Shown here one piece after another: positions 25,771-34,660 of a DNA stretch of 53,834 nucleotides. Position numbers and translations under genes: made by a program. Within the stretch, counting starts at the first letter, position 1, and each line of letters opens with the position of its first letter. The DNA lies in assembly GCA_003246335.1 (NCBI GenBank), contig QKAR01000141.1, positions 1 through 53,834 of the forward strand, written 5' to 3'. The notes beneath the pieces were generated by a model. The model did not search any database. It had not been told where the DNA came from and was given only the letters and a program-made list of their open reading frames with translations. This stretch comes from Spirochaetales bacterium. Its GTDB lineage: Bacteria; Spirochaetota; Spirochaetia; Treponematales; Treponemataceae.

Positions 25771-26439
25771 TCAATTGTCGCGGGACAAAATAGTCCGAAT
25801 CGCTTTGGCCATCGTCGCGCTTTCCGCATCGGTTCCGGTTACGTCGGGAGCGACGAAAACGGAGTCCGTCGCCTGAATGGACGACTCGATCGCCTCGGAT
25901 TCACCGTCTTGCTCTTGATGCCCGCGGGGCATGAAATCCTGCAAGTCCGGCAAAACGTCCAAGCCATCGACGGTCACGGGATCGCGATGGGCGGAAGGCT
26001 GCGAGGGTCGAGCGGACCGAACGTCCTCGACGGCTCCGCTATTTTCTCCCGGAGGTACGCCCGCGCGCGAAAGCGGCGACGCGGGTGCGGGCATCCGCTC
26101 GTTAGCCGACTCGAGAAAATCGGGAACTAAGTCAGACGATCCATTCGCGAGCGAATCGACGCCGGGCCCGGTCGCGTTTAGGGGATCTCCCACGCTAATG
26201 TCGACGACGCTTCCCGTTTTCTCCGCGGCTTGAGGCTCGGATGAGGCCTCTTCGAGCAATTCAGGGACGAACCGAATCAACATGAACCGACCGACCGACG
26301 CTAAACCGCCAAATAAAGCGGCCATGCATAACGCCCGAATCAGGACAGTGAGGAAGGTAGCCCCCGAAATAATGCCTATGAGGAAGGATAGCACAAATCC
26401 AATCGATGCACCAATAGCAAGAACTTTTGGTTCCAGCAT
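25771..26439 (-). CDS. Two-helix membrane protein between flhG and fliA
   Basis: A 222-residue protein with two adjacent membrane helices (about 7-30 and 33-56), then a long, low-complexity acidic and Pro/Ser-rich cytoplasmic tail ending in a short helix, ATMAKAIRTILSRDN. The ordered ends and variable middle suggest a tethered binding peptide. The position between flhG and fliA is shared with an uncharacterised gene in the Treponema motility operon. GGAGGGG stands eight bases before the ATG, and a candidate internal promoter lies in the 99-base gap upstream. Function unknown. Confidence 0.65.
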   Translation of the reverse strand: MLEPKVLAIGASIGFVLSFLIGIISGATFLTVLIRALCMAALFGGLASVGRFMLIRFVPELLEEASSEPQAAEKTGSVVDISVGDPLNATGPGVDSLANGSSDLVPDFLESANERMPAPASPLSRAGVPPGENSGAVEDVRSARPSQPSAHRDPVTVDGLDVLPDLQDFMPRGHQEQDGESEAIESSIQATDSVFVAPDVTGTDAESATMAKAIRTILSRDN

Positions 26440-26461
26440 ATTTTACGCCCCTCCGCATATC

Positions 26462-26490
26462 AGATTATGCGAAAAAGGAGCGCTGGTCAA
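26462..26490 (-). promoter_or_regulatory. Candidate internal promoter before the fliA segment
   Basis: On the minus strand TTGACC (26485-26490) followed by a 17-base spacer and TAATCT (26462-26467); an overlapping CATAAT with a 15-base spacer is the other reading. It lies in the gap after flhG, ahead of the two-helix membrane protein and fliA, and could uncouple sigma-28 synthesis from the rest of the operon. Confidence 0.4.
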
Positions 26491-26538
26491 GGTTTTTTTG
26501 GATATCTTACTTATATACAGCGCGTATACCGCGCGCGG

Positions 26539-27441
26539 TTAGTCCCAATTCCGCCCGAATAATTTCCGAACGAATCGACCGATCCCCTCCGTTTCGGGGA
26601 ATTCCGTCTTTTCGATTCGGGAAACGATGTGCTTTAGGCATACCGACGCCTTGCTTTTGGGGTCGACGACGAAAAAGGGCTTTTGTCGAAGTACGGATTG
26701 CGAGACTAACGGATCGTCGTATATAAAGCCGAGATACTCGACTTTAAGGTTCAGGAACTGCGCGGCTATCGAGGTCATGCGATCGGCGACGCGCTTTCCC
26801 TCAATGGACGAGCCGACGCGATTGACGATCATTTTTAGGTTTATGTTGAGGTTATCGACCTCGGTCGCGATGATCTTAATTATCCCGTACGCGTCGGTAA
26901 TGGAGGTTGGCTCGGGCGTGGTAACGACGACGACCTCGTCGGCGGCGGCGACGAAACCGAGCACGTTTTTCGAGACGCCCGCGCTCGTGTCGATGATGAT
27001 GATATCGGCGTCGGAAAGCGTGTACATCTCGCTGATGAAGGAGTTTCGCTCCTCCTCGTTCATGTTCGCTATTTTCGAGAAGCCGGAGGCGCCGGCGACG
27101 AGCCGTATGCCGTAGTCGGTCTCGAGGATTATTTCCGACATTTTTTTCTGCTTGCGGATAACGTGATAGAGGTTATATTGCGGGATGAGGTTCATCATGA
27201 CGTTTACGTTCGCGAGGCCGAGGTCCGCGTCGATGAGGATTACGCGCTTGCCCATTTGTCCGTACGCGATCGCCATGTTCGTCGCGACGTTCGTTTTGCC
27301 GACGCCGCCCTTTCCGGAGGTTATCGTTATGATGCGCGTTTTACGGCTATTGCGTCCGATCGGTTCATGTTTGTCCGACAAAGCCGCGTCGTCTCGGTCT
27401 TTCATGAGCGATCGCAATTCCTCAGCCTGATCTTCCATCAT
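26539..27441 (-). CDS. flhG: FlhG (YlxH/FleN), MinD-like flagellar number ATPase
   Basis: A 300-residue ParA/MinD-type ATPase that sets flagellar number and placement with FlhF. The deviant Walker A is SGKGGVGKTN (residues about 42-51), with VILIDADLGLANVN, IIIDTSAG and VTTPEPTSITDAY following. The N-terminus MMEDQAEELRSLM carries the DQAxxLR motif that in characterised FlhG proteins stimulates the FlhF GTPase. The ATG at 27441 overlaps the flhF stop (ATGA); GGAG is close upstream, and neighbouring ATG codons at 27438 and 27450 are alternatives. The membrane-targeting tail is probably KLFGRNWD at the end. Confidence 0.93.
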   Translation of the reverse strand: MMEDQAEELRSLMKDRDDAALSDKHEPIGRNSRKTRIITITSGKGGVGKTNVATNMAIAYGQMGKRVILIDADLGLANVNVMMNLIPQYNLYHVIRKQKKMSEIILETDYGIRLVAGASGFSKIANMNEEERNSFISEMYTLSDADIIIIDTSAGVSKNVLGFVAAADEVVVVTTPEPTSITDAYGIIKIIATEVDNLNINLKMIVNRVGSSIEGKRVADRMTSIAAQFLNLKVEYLGFIYDDPLVSQSVLRQKPFFVVDPKSKASVCLKHIVSRIEKTEFPETEGIGRFVRKLFGRNWD

Positions 27442-28763
27442 TTTCTCCATTCAAACGGTTCTTGCTCGGGCGCGAACCGTTCGTCTATATTGGCGCGATT
27501 GACGCGAAATCCCTCGAGATTCGTCAAAAACCGAACGACCGACGCCTTCTCGAAGTCGTTCGGGACTTTCTGCCCCGTGGTTAGGTACGCCAAGGGCTTC
27601 TTTTTCTCGTCCAAGACGCTGATGATATTCCCGACATGCGCCGTTTCGTCGAGCTTCGTCATGATAACCGACGTGTAGCCGAATGTCTCGTACTGCTGCA
27701 TGATCTCGCGCATGTCGCTCGCCTTCGTCGTCGCGCTCATGGCCAGATGTATGTCCGAAATCGTGCCCGCGCTGTCGATAAGCTTGCGCATCTCGGCGAT
27801 TTTCTCGTAATCCTTCGGGCTTTTACCTATCGTGTCTATGACGATAATATCGACATCGCGGTGCGTATCCATTAATACCTTGAAGTCGGCGGTCTCTTCA
27901 ACGTAAGAAAACGGCACTTTCATCAATGAGCAGTATTTCTCGATTTGTTCCTTCGCGCCTATTCGATAGTTGTCTATGGAAATGACGAAAACGCTTTGGG
28001 GCCCGAGTCGCTTAATGGCGCCGAGCGAGTACGCCGCAGCCATTTTCGCGACGGTTGTCGTCTTTCCGACGCCGGTGGGGCCGACGAGCAGAATAACGCG
28101 GGGGTGAGCGACGATTTCGGGTTTCGCGATCGCGATCGATTCCCCGATCCACTCCAGTACCGTGTCTTGGACGGCTTCGTAGCGATCGAGTTCCTGGAGG
28201 GAGAATTCGGCCTTGGCGCGCGCGCTGATTCTTTTTATATACCCCGGCGAAAAGTCGTTGAGCTCAAGCAATCCCTCGAGTTTCTCGATCGTGGGGTGCT
28301 CCGATTCAGCCCGGTCGGCGGCGCCCGGCGCCTTCTCGATTTTCGCCTCGAGATTTTGAACGGCCTTGAGGATGGCGTCGATGCGTTCGGCTTCGCCGGA
28401 AGCCGACGACTTCCCGGTCGCGGTCGAAGGCGAGGCCATGGGTTGACCGGGTTGTTGGCGCACCGACAATTCCTCGATTTTTGGCGCGACGCGCGAGGCG
28501 ATTTGCGGAGACGTGCGCGCGACCTGTTGGAGAATTTTTCGCTGCTCGTCGGAAAAATATTGCTGGGAGCCGGATGGCTGGTAGCTCAACGGGTCGCGAG
28601 AAAGCATAAAATAAAGCTCGATGCCGTCTTTTTCGAAAAAGCCGAGAAAACCGCCGAGCTTAATTTTTTTCTGACGCAAAATTTGGACGTTCGGACCGTA
28701 GCGCATGGTGATCTTCGCCATGCACGCGTCGTACGTATCGGCCTGTTCGCTCAGTATATCCAT
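27438..28763 (-). CDS. flhF: FlhF, SRP-like GTPase for flagellar placement
   Basis: A 441-residue SRP-family GTPase that localises the first flagellar basal-body parts. An N-terminal B domain (1-55) and a variable linker precede the N domain; the G domain starts near 222 with P-loop GPTGVGKTTT (228-237), then IVIDTIGKSPKD and MTKLDETAHVGNI. The C-terminal GQKVPNDFEKASV matches the GQxVPxD signature of FtsY/Ffh-type GTPases. It sits between flhA and flhG as in most polar or subpolar flagellates. Confidence 0.95.
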   Translation of the reverse strand: MDILSEQADTYDACMAKITMRYGPNVQILRQKKIKLGGFLGFFEKDGIELYFMLSRDPLSYQPSGSQQYFSDEQRKILQQVARTSPQIASRVAPKIEELSVRQQPGQPMASPSTATGKSSASGEAERIDAILKAVQNLEAKIEKAPGAADRAESEHPTIEKLEGLLELNDFSPGYIKRISARAKAEFSLQELDRYEAVQDTVLEWIGESIAIAKPEIVAHPRVILLVGPTGVGKTTTVAKMAAAYSLGAIKRLGPQSVFVISIDNYRIGAKEQIEKYCSLMKVPFSYVEETADFKVLMDTHRDVDIIVIDTIGKSPKDYEKIAEMRKLIDSAGTISDIHLAMSATTKASDMREIMQQYETFGYTSVIMTKLDETAHVGNIISVLDEKKKPLAYLTTGQKVPNDFEKASVVRFLTNLEGFRVNRANIDERFAPEQEPFEWRK

Positions 28764-28780
28764 TCAGCCTACCCCGTTTC

Positions 28781-29770
28781 CTACTCTAGCTTAATTTCGC
28801 CGATGGCCTCGGCCTTGATGTCCCCGGCGATTTCCTGCACCGAGAGAACCACTAAATCGCGCATTTCCCGCTCCGTCGAATTTTTGACGAGGATGCGAAC
28901 TTCCTCGGGACACACTATGATGGGGAGGAAGCCTGCCTGCTGAACGGAGGCAAAAGAACGGGAAACCGCTCGAATCCACGCGCGCTGATCGGCGGGCTCG
29001 AGCGCCGCGACCGGGCCGTTCACCGTGTCGATCCGGGATTCCGCGATTTTCTGCACGAGCGACGGCTCGATGGTCAAAACGCGAAGCGTGCGGTTCTCGT
29101 CGACGTACTGAAGGCAAATTTGGCGAGCCAAGGCCTGACGGACTTTTTCGACGAGTACGGTCGTGTCTTTCGTTACCGGTCGGTAATCCGCGAGCGTCTC
29201 GAGAATCACGACCATGTTGCGGATCGACACTTGCTCGCGCAGGAGACCCTGCATGACTTTCTGGATTTCCCCGAGCGAGCACAGCTTCATGACTTCCTCG
29301 ACGACGGCCGGATAATCCTTCTTTATCGTGTCGACGATGGCCTGAACTTCCTGGCGCCCGAGGATCTCCGCGGCGTGGCGCTTGATGATCTCGGTCAGAT
29401 GCGTGGCGATGATCGATGGCGGGTCGACGACGGTATAGCCGACGCGCTCGGCCCGCTCGCGGTTATCCTCGGAAATCCAAACGGCCGGCAAACCGAACGT
29501 CGGGTCAGTCGTCTTTTCGCCGGGCAATTCCTCGGTGACGCCGCCGGGGTTAATGCCGAGGTACCAACCCATCCTGATCCTGCCCCGCGCGACTTCGACG
29601 CCCTTAATCTTAAAGCAGTATTCGCTCGGCTCAAGCCGCATATTGTCGATGATTCGGATACGCGGCACGACAAGGCCCAAGTCCAAGGCGGACTCGCGCC
29701 TGATGCGCGTCACGCGCTCGAGCAATTCGGCGCCCTTATCCTTATCGGATAAGTCCGTAGCCGAGCTCAA
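28781..29770 (-). CDS. flhA: FlhA, C-terminal fragment (frameshifted)
   Basis: The cytoplasmic export-gate domain of FlhA in a frame different from that of the N-terminal part. Identity is clear from DKDKGAELLERVTRIRRESA, VVPRIRIIDNMRLEPSEYC and VVDPPSIIATHLTEIIKRHA. This domain forms the nonameric ring that receives export substrates and chaperones. The frame can only begin at a TTG with no ribosome site, and its first eight residues are out-of-frame FlhA sequence, so independent translation looks unlikely. Meaningful sequence starts near residue 8 (SDKDKG). The join to the membrane part would need a +1 shift or correction of an 8-base loss. Confidence 0.85.
   Translation of the reverse strand: MSSATDLSDKDKGAELLERVTRIRRESALDLGLVVPRIRIIDNMRLEPSEYCFKIKGVEVARGRIRMGWYLGINPGGVTEELPGEKTTDPTFGLPAVWISEDNRERAERVGYTVVDPPSIIATHLTEIIKRHAAEILGRQEVQAIVDTIKKDYPAVVEEVMKLCSLGEIQKVMQGLLREQVSIRNMVVILETLADYRPVTKDTTVLVEKVRQALARQICLQYVDENRTLRVLTIEPSLVQKIAESRIDTVNGPVAALEPADQRAWIRAVSRSFASVQQAGFLPIIVCPEEVRILVKNSTEREMRDLVVLSVQEIAGDIKAEAIGEIKLE
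29742..29770 (-). other. Frameshift junction inside flhA
   Basis: The two flhA frames overlap for 29 bases. On the minus strand the upstream frame reads GGA CTT ATC CGA TAA and stops; the downstream frame reads TTA TCC GAT AAG GAT AAG. Related FlhA proteins read GYGLIPLVDKD here, so the sequence looks like an 8-base deletion at LIP/LV. The spot holds a stem-loop CTTATCC-GATAA-GGATAAG and a GATAAG direct repeat. Confidence 0.75.
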
Positions 29771-30848
29771 GGGACAACGGGTCGAGCGGGACGACCGGGC
29801 TCATTTCGGCGGCCTCCGCGCTTCCCTTGTCCTTTTCCTTCTGTTCCGCCTTTTCGAGCGTTTTCTTAAAGCTCGCCGCGTTGCTTTTATGCAGTCGATA
29901 GCCGACCCAAATGAGCGCGGCGGCGATCGGTATGAGCACGTACCACGGGAAACCCGGCAAAAAAGCGAGAACGAGAAGCGTGGCGCCGCCGACGTAGTAT
30001 ATTTTTGCGTTTCGGGAAAATTGCGTCGTGATATCCGAGCCGAAGGTACCGTCGGAAACCGAGCGGGTGACGAGGAGTCCCGTGGCGACCGAGACGAAAA
30101 GCGCGGGAAGCTGGGAAAGGAGCCCGTCGCCGATCGTGAGCCCCGCGTACGTTTGGATCGCCGTGCCGAAGGGTTCTTGGCGGAACAGCATGCCGAAAAT
30201 GAGTCCCGCGACGACGTTCACGACGGTGATGAAGATGCCGATTTTCACGTTTCCGGACACGAACTTGCTCGCGCCGTCCATGGCGCCGTAAAAGTCGGAC
30301 TCCCGCTGGATTTCGGCCTTACGCGCGCGCGCCTCCTCTTCCGTGATGGCGCCCGCGTTATACTCGGCCTCGACGGCCATGTTTTTCGTCGGCATGGCGT
30401 CCAAGGTAAATCGGGCGGCGACCTCGGCGACGCGCGTAGATCCCTTCGTGATGACGAAGGCCTGCACGGCTATCAAAATGATGAAGATGACCGCGCCGAC
30501 GACGAGTCCCTCGCCGCCGGATTTATTTCCCACGACGAAGGTGCTGAACGCCTTTACCATGTGGAGGTTTTGGCCGCGACCGGTGAGAATGATGCGCGTC
30601 GACGAGACGTTCAGCCCGAGGCCGAACACGGTGCTTACGAGCAAGACCGTCGGAAAAACGGAAAAGTCAGTGGCCTTTCTGGTATAGAGCACGATGAGCA
30701 TGACGAGGAGATTGAGCACGAGGTTAAGCGACATGAGAATATCGACGAGAACGGTAGGAAGCGGAATGATGAGCATCATCACGATGACGATGGCGCCGAC
30801 CGCGACGAAGAGATCTGCCTTATTCTCGAATACCCCTGCTTTCGCCAT
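29742..30848 (-). CDS. flhA: FlhA, N-terminal membrane fragment (frameshifted)
   Basis: The membrane part of the flagellar export gate, 368 residues with about eight transmembrane helices. Seen: IPLPTVLVDILMSLNLVLN, FPTVLLVSTVFGLGLNVSSTR, the FHIPEP-like cytoplasmic loop (VAEVAARFTLDAMPTKNM), and GDGLLSQLPALFVSVATGLLVTR. It conducts protons and couples them to export together with FlhB and FliPQR. The frame runs on through the linker to PLSLELGYGLIR and stops, about half way through a normal FlhA of roughly 690-700 residues. It is either a genuine lesion, a recoding site, or a sequence error. Confidence 0.88.
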   Translation of the reverse strand: MAKAGVFENKADLFVAVGAIVIVMMLIIPLPTVLVDILMSLNLVLNLLVMLIVLYTRKATDFSVFPTVLLVSTVFGLGLNVSSTRIILTGRGQNLHMVKAFSTFVVGNKSGGEGLVVGAVIFIILIAVQAFVITKGSTRVAEVAARFTLDAMPTKNMAVEAEYNAGAITEEEARARKAEIQRESDFYGAMDGASKFVSGNVKIGIFITVVNVVAGLIFGMLFRQEPFGTAIQTYAGLTIGDGLLSQLPALFVSVATGLLVTRSVSDGTFGSDITTQFSRNAKIYYVGGATLLVLAFLPGFPWYVLIPIAAALIWVGYRLHKSNAASFKKTLEKAEQKEKDKGSAEAAEMSPVVPLDPLSLELGYGLIR

Positions 30849-30854
30849 TCCGTG

Positions 30855-32009
30855 TTATAGTTCCCTAATTTTTTGAGCTTTTCGCGAATCAAGCGCGTAC
30901 ACTTTCGCGAGGATAACCGCGAGCGCCTGATAATATTCGTCAGGAATCATATCACCGATTTCGACTTCCGCATAGAGCGCCCGGGCGAGCGGGCGGTTCT
31001 CGACGATGGGAACGCCGTTATCGCGGGCGATTTGCTTAATGCGCTGGGCGAGCTGATCGGCGCCCTTGGCCGTGAGCATCGGGGCGCGCATCGTTTGCCG
31101 GTCCCACTGCATGGCGACGGCGAAGTGCGTCGGGTTCGTGATGATAACGTCGGCCTTGGGCACGTTCACCGCCATGTTTTGGCTCAAGAGTTCCCGCATG
31201 CGTTGGCGAAGCCGTCCCTTCACCAGCGGATCCCCTTCCATCTGCTTATACTCTTCCTTAATTTCCTGCTTGGACATCTTCAGGGAATCCATGAATTGAC
31301 GGCGCTGGAACACGTAATCGGGAATCGAGACCGCGAGGAAAAAAAGCGCCGCGGTCAGGAGAAGTTTAGACGCCATCGACGCGATAAACGACACGGACGG
31401 CCAAAGTCCCGCGTTCAGCATGGAAACGAGGCGAGGAAGCTCGCCTTTGACGTTCACGTAGGCGACTATCGCTATGACCGCGACCTTCACGAGCGACTTC
31501 GCCAAATTGAACAAACCCTCGGCGGAAAAAAGCGCGCGCGAAAAAAAACGGCCGAAATTCGGCGCGATCTTCGAGAGCTTCGGCTCTATGGGCTTCAGGC
31601 TGAAAATAAAGCCGCCGTTCTGCAGAACGTTCGACACGATTCCCGATACCATGGCAACGAGCGTAATCGGCAGCACGAGCGTCAAAAAATAATGGAAAAA
31701 CGCCTTCACGAGCGTCGGGTCGCTTATATCGGCCGTCGTGCTCCGCGAAAGGAAAAAACGGATCATCTCGGTCAATTGATTGAGCATCCAAGGGGCGAGC
31801 GTGATCAGCGCGAGCACCGGCAATAGGAGAACGATGGCGCCGTTGAGTTCCTGACTCTTCGCGACGCGGCCTTCCTCCCGCGCCTTTCGTATCTTGTACT
31901 CGGTCGGGTCCTCGGTTCTGCCCTCGTCCTCGGCGGCGAACCATTGAAGGTCGATGAAGGGAAAAGGCTCGAGAACCCTCGGGGGCGGGAGCGTAAAAAA
32001 ATCGCTCAT
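30855..32009 (-). CDS. flhB: FlhB, export-gate substrate-specificity switch
   Basis: A 384-residue type III export protein with four membrane helices and a cytoplasmic C-terminal domain. The autocleavage site is intact: NPTH at 292-295, cut between Asn292 and Pro293 in the family, which switches export from hook to filament substrates. EGDP (258-261) precedes it, and the N-terminal [20 protein letters not shown] is typical. The ATG overlaps the fliR stop by four bases. It works with FliK/Tap1 upstream in the same operon. Confidence 0.96.
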   Translation of the reverse strand: MSDFFTLPPPRVLEPFPFIDLQWFAAEDEGRTEDPTEYKIRKAREEGRVAKSQELNGAIVLLLPVLALITLAPWMLNQLTEMIRFFLSRSTTADISDPTLVKAFFHYFLTLVLPITLVAMVSGIVSNVLQNGGFIFSLKPIEPKLSKIAPNFGRFFSRALFSAEGLFNLAKSLVKVAVIAIVAYVNVKGELPRLVSMLNAGLWPSVSFIASMASKLLLTAALFFLAVSIPDYVFQRRQFMDSLKMSKQEIKEEYKQMEGDPLVKGRLRQRMRELLSQNMAVNVPKADVIITNPTHFAVAMQWDRQTMRAPMLTAKGADQLAQRIKQIARDNGVPIVENRPLARALYAEVEIGDMIPDEYYQALAVILAKVYALDSRKAQKIREL

Positions 32010-32803
32010 TTAATTTGCCGTCCCGCCGCGGCGAAGAGCGTCTCGAGCTCGAGAAAACCGTTCCCCATAATCTGCACGAATAAGTTTATCAAAAGCGGCA
32101 GCGAAACCATCAATAGGAAGAACGTCACTAAAATGGTGATAGGAAAGCCTTCCGAGAGCAAGTTCATCTGGGGCGCCGCTTTGGACAGGAGGCCCATCGC
32201 GACGTTAACGAGAAAGAGCGTCCCTACGACGGGGAGCGCGATGATCATGGCGTTCAGGAAAAGCTCGCTCAACGCCTTGAGGAAAAACGATACGAAGACA
32301 GCCTGATTCGTCACGAGGGAAAAGCAGTTGAGCGACTGAAAGCTCCGCAAAACTCCGCCGAGAAAGAGGGTTTGAAAGCCGTTAATCTGCAAAAAAACGA
32401 GCATGGCAATAAGGTTCAGGTACTGACCGAGCAGTGGATTCTCGATCTGCGCGAGCGAATCGTACACTTCCGAGGCGCCGAAGCCCATCTGATACGAAAA
32501 GAACTGCCCGGCGGAGGTAAACGTGGAAAAAACGATGCTGATGAGAAACCCGGTCATGACGCCGATAATAGCCTCACCGACGACTAACAGGGCGTACTGT
32601 AGCGTGAATGGGTCAACGCGCCATCCGGCCGGATACGCGTCGGGAAAAACGAGAAAGGCGATAAAACCCGCGAGGGCGATTTTCGCGACGCGCGGAACCG
32701 ATTGCATCGAAAGCAAGGGCGTCGTCAGTATGAGGGCGAGAACGCGCGCGGCAACTAAAAAAAAGACGGGCGCCTGCGCGATCATCGAAGAAAAAGTGCT
32801 CAT
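32006..32803 (-). CDS. fliR: FliR, export-gate core protein
   Basis: A 265-residue membrane protein of the FliP5-FliQ4-FliR1 export core, with about six hydrophobic segments. Family marks are [14 protein letters not shown] near the start, [18 protein letters not shown] and [21 protein letters not shown] near the end. The ATG at 32803 gives the usual length; the frame is open 25 codons upstream inside fliQ, without a ribosome site. It begins five bases after the fliQ stop codon. Confidence 0.94.
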   Translation of the reverse strand: MSTFSSMIAQAPVFFLVAARVLALILTTPLLSMQSVPRVAKIALAGFIAFLVFPDAYPAGWRVDPFTLQYALLVVGEAIIGVMTGFLISIVFSTFTSAGQFFSYQMGFGASEVYDSLAQIENPLLGQYLNLIAMLVFLQINGFQTLFLGGVLRSFQSLNCFSLVTNQAVFVSFFLKALSELFLNAMIIALPVVGTLFLVNVAMGLLSKAAPQMNLLSEGFPITILVTFFLLMVSLPLLINLFVQIMGNGFLELETLFAAAGRQIK

Positions 32804-32808
32804 GATCG

Positions 32809-33078
32809 CTAACGGGTAATTTGACCGATCATGGCGAAAAGGCCGATGGTATATTCCCGCAGTTGCGCGAACATCCAACCGCTCAGCAGGGCGAGAACCC
32901 CCAATATCGCGAGAATTTTCGGGACGAACGTGAGCGTCTGCTCCTGAATGGAGGTTGTCGCCTGGAAAATAGCGACGACGAGGCCGACGACGAGAGCCGC
33001 GCCGAGAATCGGCGCCGACAAAATCAGTATCTCGAAAATGCTTCCCCGAATGAGGGAAACGAGCATCCCTAACGACAT
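32809..33078 (-). CDS. fliQ: FliQ, export-gate core protein
   Basis: An 89-residue protein of two membrane helices. The signature [24 protein letters not shown] is complete. Four copies pack around FliP/FliR in the family. GGGGGTAGGGA precedes the ATG. It occupies the canonical place between fliP and fliR. Confidence 0.95.
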   Translation of the reverse strand: MSLGMLVSLIRGSIFEILILSAPILGAALVVGLVVAIFQATTSIQEQTLTFVPKILAILGVLALLSGWMFAQLREYTIGLFAMIGQITR

Positions 33079-33095
33079 TCCCTACCCCCTTTTCG

Positions 33096-33935
33096 TCAGA
33101 GAAATGAGTTAAAAAGCTGTTGCGTCAGCAAATTCCACCCATCGACCAAAATAAACAGAATGAGCTTAAACGGCATCGATATCTGCACGGGCGGAAGCAT
33201 GATCATACCCATCGACATGAGCACGCTCGCGACGACCATATCGACGATGATGAACGGTATGTACAATAGCACGCCGATCTTAAAGGCAACCGTCAGCTCA
33301 TGGAGGATGTAGGCGGGTATGAGCACGCGCGAGGGGACGTCGGCGAGCGTCGTCGGCTTCGGCAGCTTCGCCATGGACATAAACGTCGCGATCGACGAGG
33401 TATCGTTCGCCATTTGGCGATACATGAAAAGCCTGATCGGCTTTTCCGCCTCCGCGTACGCCGTTTCGATCGTCACCTGGCCGTCGGACAGCGGTTTCCA
33501 CGCCTTGTCGTAAATCTCGCTCAAGGTCGGCCACATGATGAAAAGGCTCATGAACAGCGCGATGCCGTTGAGCACCTGCGTCGGCGGGACTTGTTGGAGT
33601 GAGAGGGCGCGCTTGACGAAATCGAGTACGATGGAAATGCGAAGAAAGCTCGTCGTAAGCAGGAGAATGCTCGGCGCGAGCGAGAGAATCGTAAGAAGAA
33701 GAAGGAGCTGGACGGAAAACGCGACTTCCCTATTCGAGGTCGGCTCACGCACGGAAAAATTGATGAACGGAATCGTCGTCGCCTGGCGATTCGCGTTGAT
33801 AGAGGTTCGCGCGGTCGCGCTCCCTTGAGGAAGGGAATTTTGCGCGGATTGAGCCGCCGCGGGAATGGGAACGAGCAAGGTCAGAAATAGCGCGGCCGCG
33901 GCGATGCGGCCTATTCGAGCGCGAAAGAACTTCAT
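33096..33935 (-). CDS. fliP: FliP, export-gate core protein
   Basis: A 279-residue membrane protein. It begins with a cleavable-type signal sequence ([19 protein letters not shown]) as other FliP proteins do, then carries [43 protein letters not shown] and [19 protein letters not shown], all strongly conserved. Five copies form the export channel. The ATG overlaps the fliO stop codon, which couples the pair. Confidence 0.96.
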   Translation of the reverse strand: MKFFRARIGRIAAAALFLTLLVPIPAAAQSAQNSLPQGSATARTSINANRQATTIPFINFSVREPTSNREVAFSVQLLLLLTILSLAPSILLLTTSFLRISIVLDFVKRALSLQQVPPTQVLNGIALFMSLFIMWPTLSEIYDKAWKPLSDGQVTIETAYAEAEKPIRLFMYRQMANDTSSIATFMSMAKLPKPTTLADVPSRVLIPAYILHELTVAFKIGVLLYIPFIIVDMVVASVLMSMGMIMLPPVQISMPFKLILFILVDGWNLLTQQLFNSFL

Positions 33936-34630
33936 ACCGCCCCGCCCCGCGAATCGTCGTCGCCCGCGTTCGGCTGTTCGCCCCTGAGCCGCTCGCGCTG
34001 AGAGCGGATTAGGTCAACGGCAGAAGGCGAAAACACGCCGTCATTTTCATCTCGGCCCGAGACAGTGCGGCGTTTTTGGGTAGCGGTCTCGTCTTTCCCC
34101 GCGCCGAACCCGGGGAGAAAATTCGATAAAACCGACTGAAACGCCCCGCGGGCAACGGGATTGCGCTTATCGGCCTGAAGATTCATCGCGTTCACGAGGT
34201 CGGGATCGCTCACTTCCGAAAGGTAGTTGATGTTTTGGTCGGTGACCCCGACTACGATGGCCTTTTCCCCGAGCGTAATGACCTGGATCGATTTGTTTGG
34301 GGAAAAATAAATCGCCGCGACCGATTTGAGGTACGGGTCATCGCCGGCGTTAACGCCGGTAGACCGCTTCATGAGGTAGACTACGCCGTAAATCGCGGCG
34401 CAAACGATCGCGAGCACCAGTATGACGCGCAAAAGGACCAATACGCTCGAAAGCGGCTTGCGGGAAGACTCGGCATTCGTCGTAGAACCGCCGTCCGCGA
34501 GCGTTATCGCCGTTTCATCGGTAGTCGCCGATCCCGCCTGCGCGTCTGCGGATTGCGCGGCGATCGGCAATAGCGCGCAATGGATACAAATTAACCCCGC
34601 GGTAATTTTTTTCAAAGAGACATTTTTCAT
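33932..34630 (-). CDS. fliO: FliO/FliZ-like export-gate assembly protein
   Basis: A 232-residue protein with a signal-like start (LKKITAGLICIHCALLPIAAQS), a periplasmic stretch, a single membrane helix at about 61-86 (VLVLLRVILVLAIVCAAIYGVVYLM) and a cytoplasmic domain with PYLKSVAAIYFSPNKSIQVI and EKAIVVGVTDQNINYLSEV, the FliO beta domain. FliO helps FliP assemble. The ATG at 34630 has a G-rich ribosome site eight bases upstream; a GTG five codons earlier is in the same frame. It sits between fliY and fliP, as expected. Confidence 0.85.
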   Translation of the reverse strand: MKNVSLKKITAGLICIHCALLPIAAQSADAQAGSATTDETAITLADGGSTTNAESSRKPLSSVLVLLRVILVLAIVCAAIYGVVYLMKRSTGVNAGDDPYLKSVAAIYFSPNKSIQVITLGEKAIVVGVTDQNINYLSEVSDPDLVNAMNLQADKRNPVARGAFQSVLSNFLPGFGAGKDETATQKRRTVSGRDENDGVFSPSAVDLIRSQRERLRGEQPNAGDDDSRGGAV

Positions 34631-34660
34631 GTAAAAATCCCCCACCCCTAAAGACGACGC

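Noticed and set aside
26515-26540. Short GC-rich palindromes after flhG as a terminator
   Set aside because: The stems are only about five base pairs with no T run on the minus strand, and the operon clearly continues to fliA.
29742-29770. RF2-type programmed frameshift as the firm explanation for split flhA
   Set aside because: There is no upstream Shine-Dalgarno-like stimulator or CUU UGA slip site. Recoding at CGA TAA stays possible, but deletion or sequence error explains it equally well.
29535-30860. A 441-codon plus-strand open frame opposite flhA
   Set aside because: An antisense shadow: Arg/Asp/Glu/His-rich composition with no recognisable domain, lying over an unmistakable flhA.
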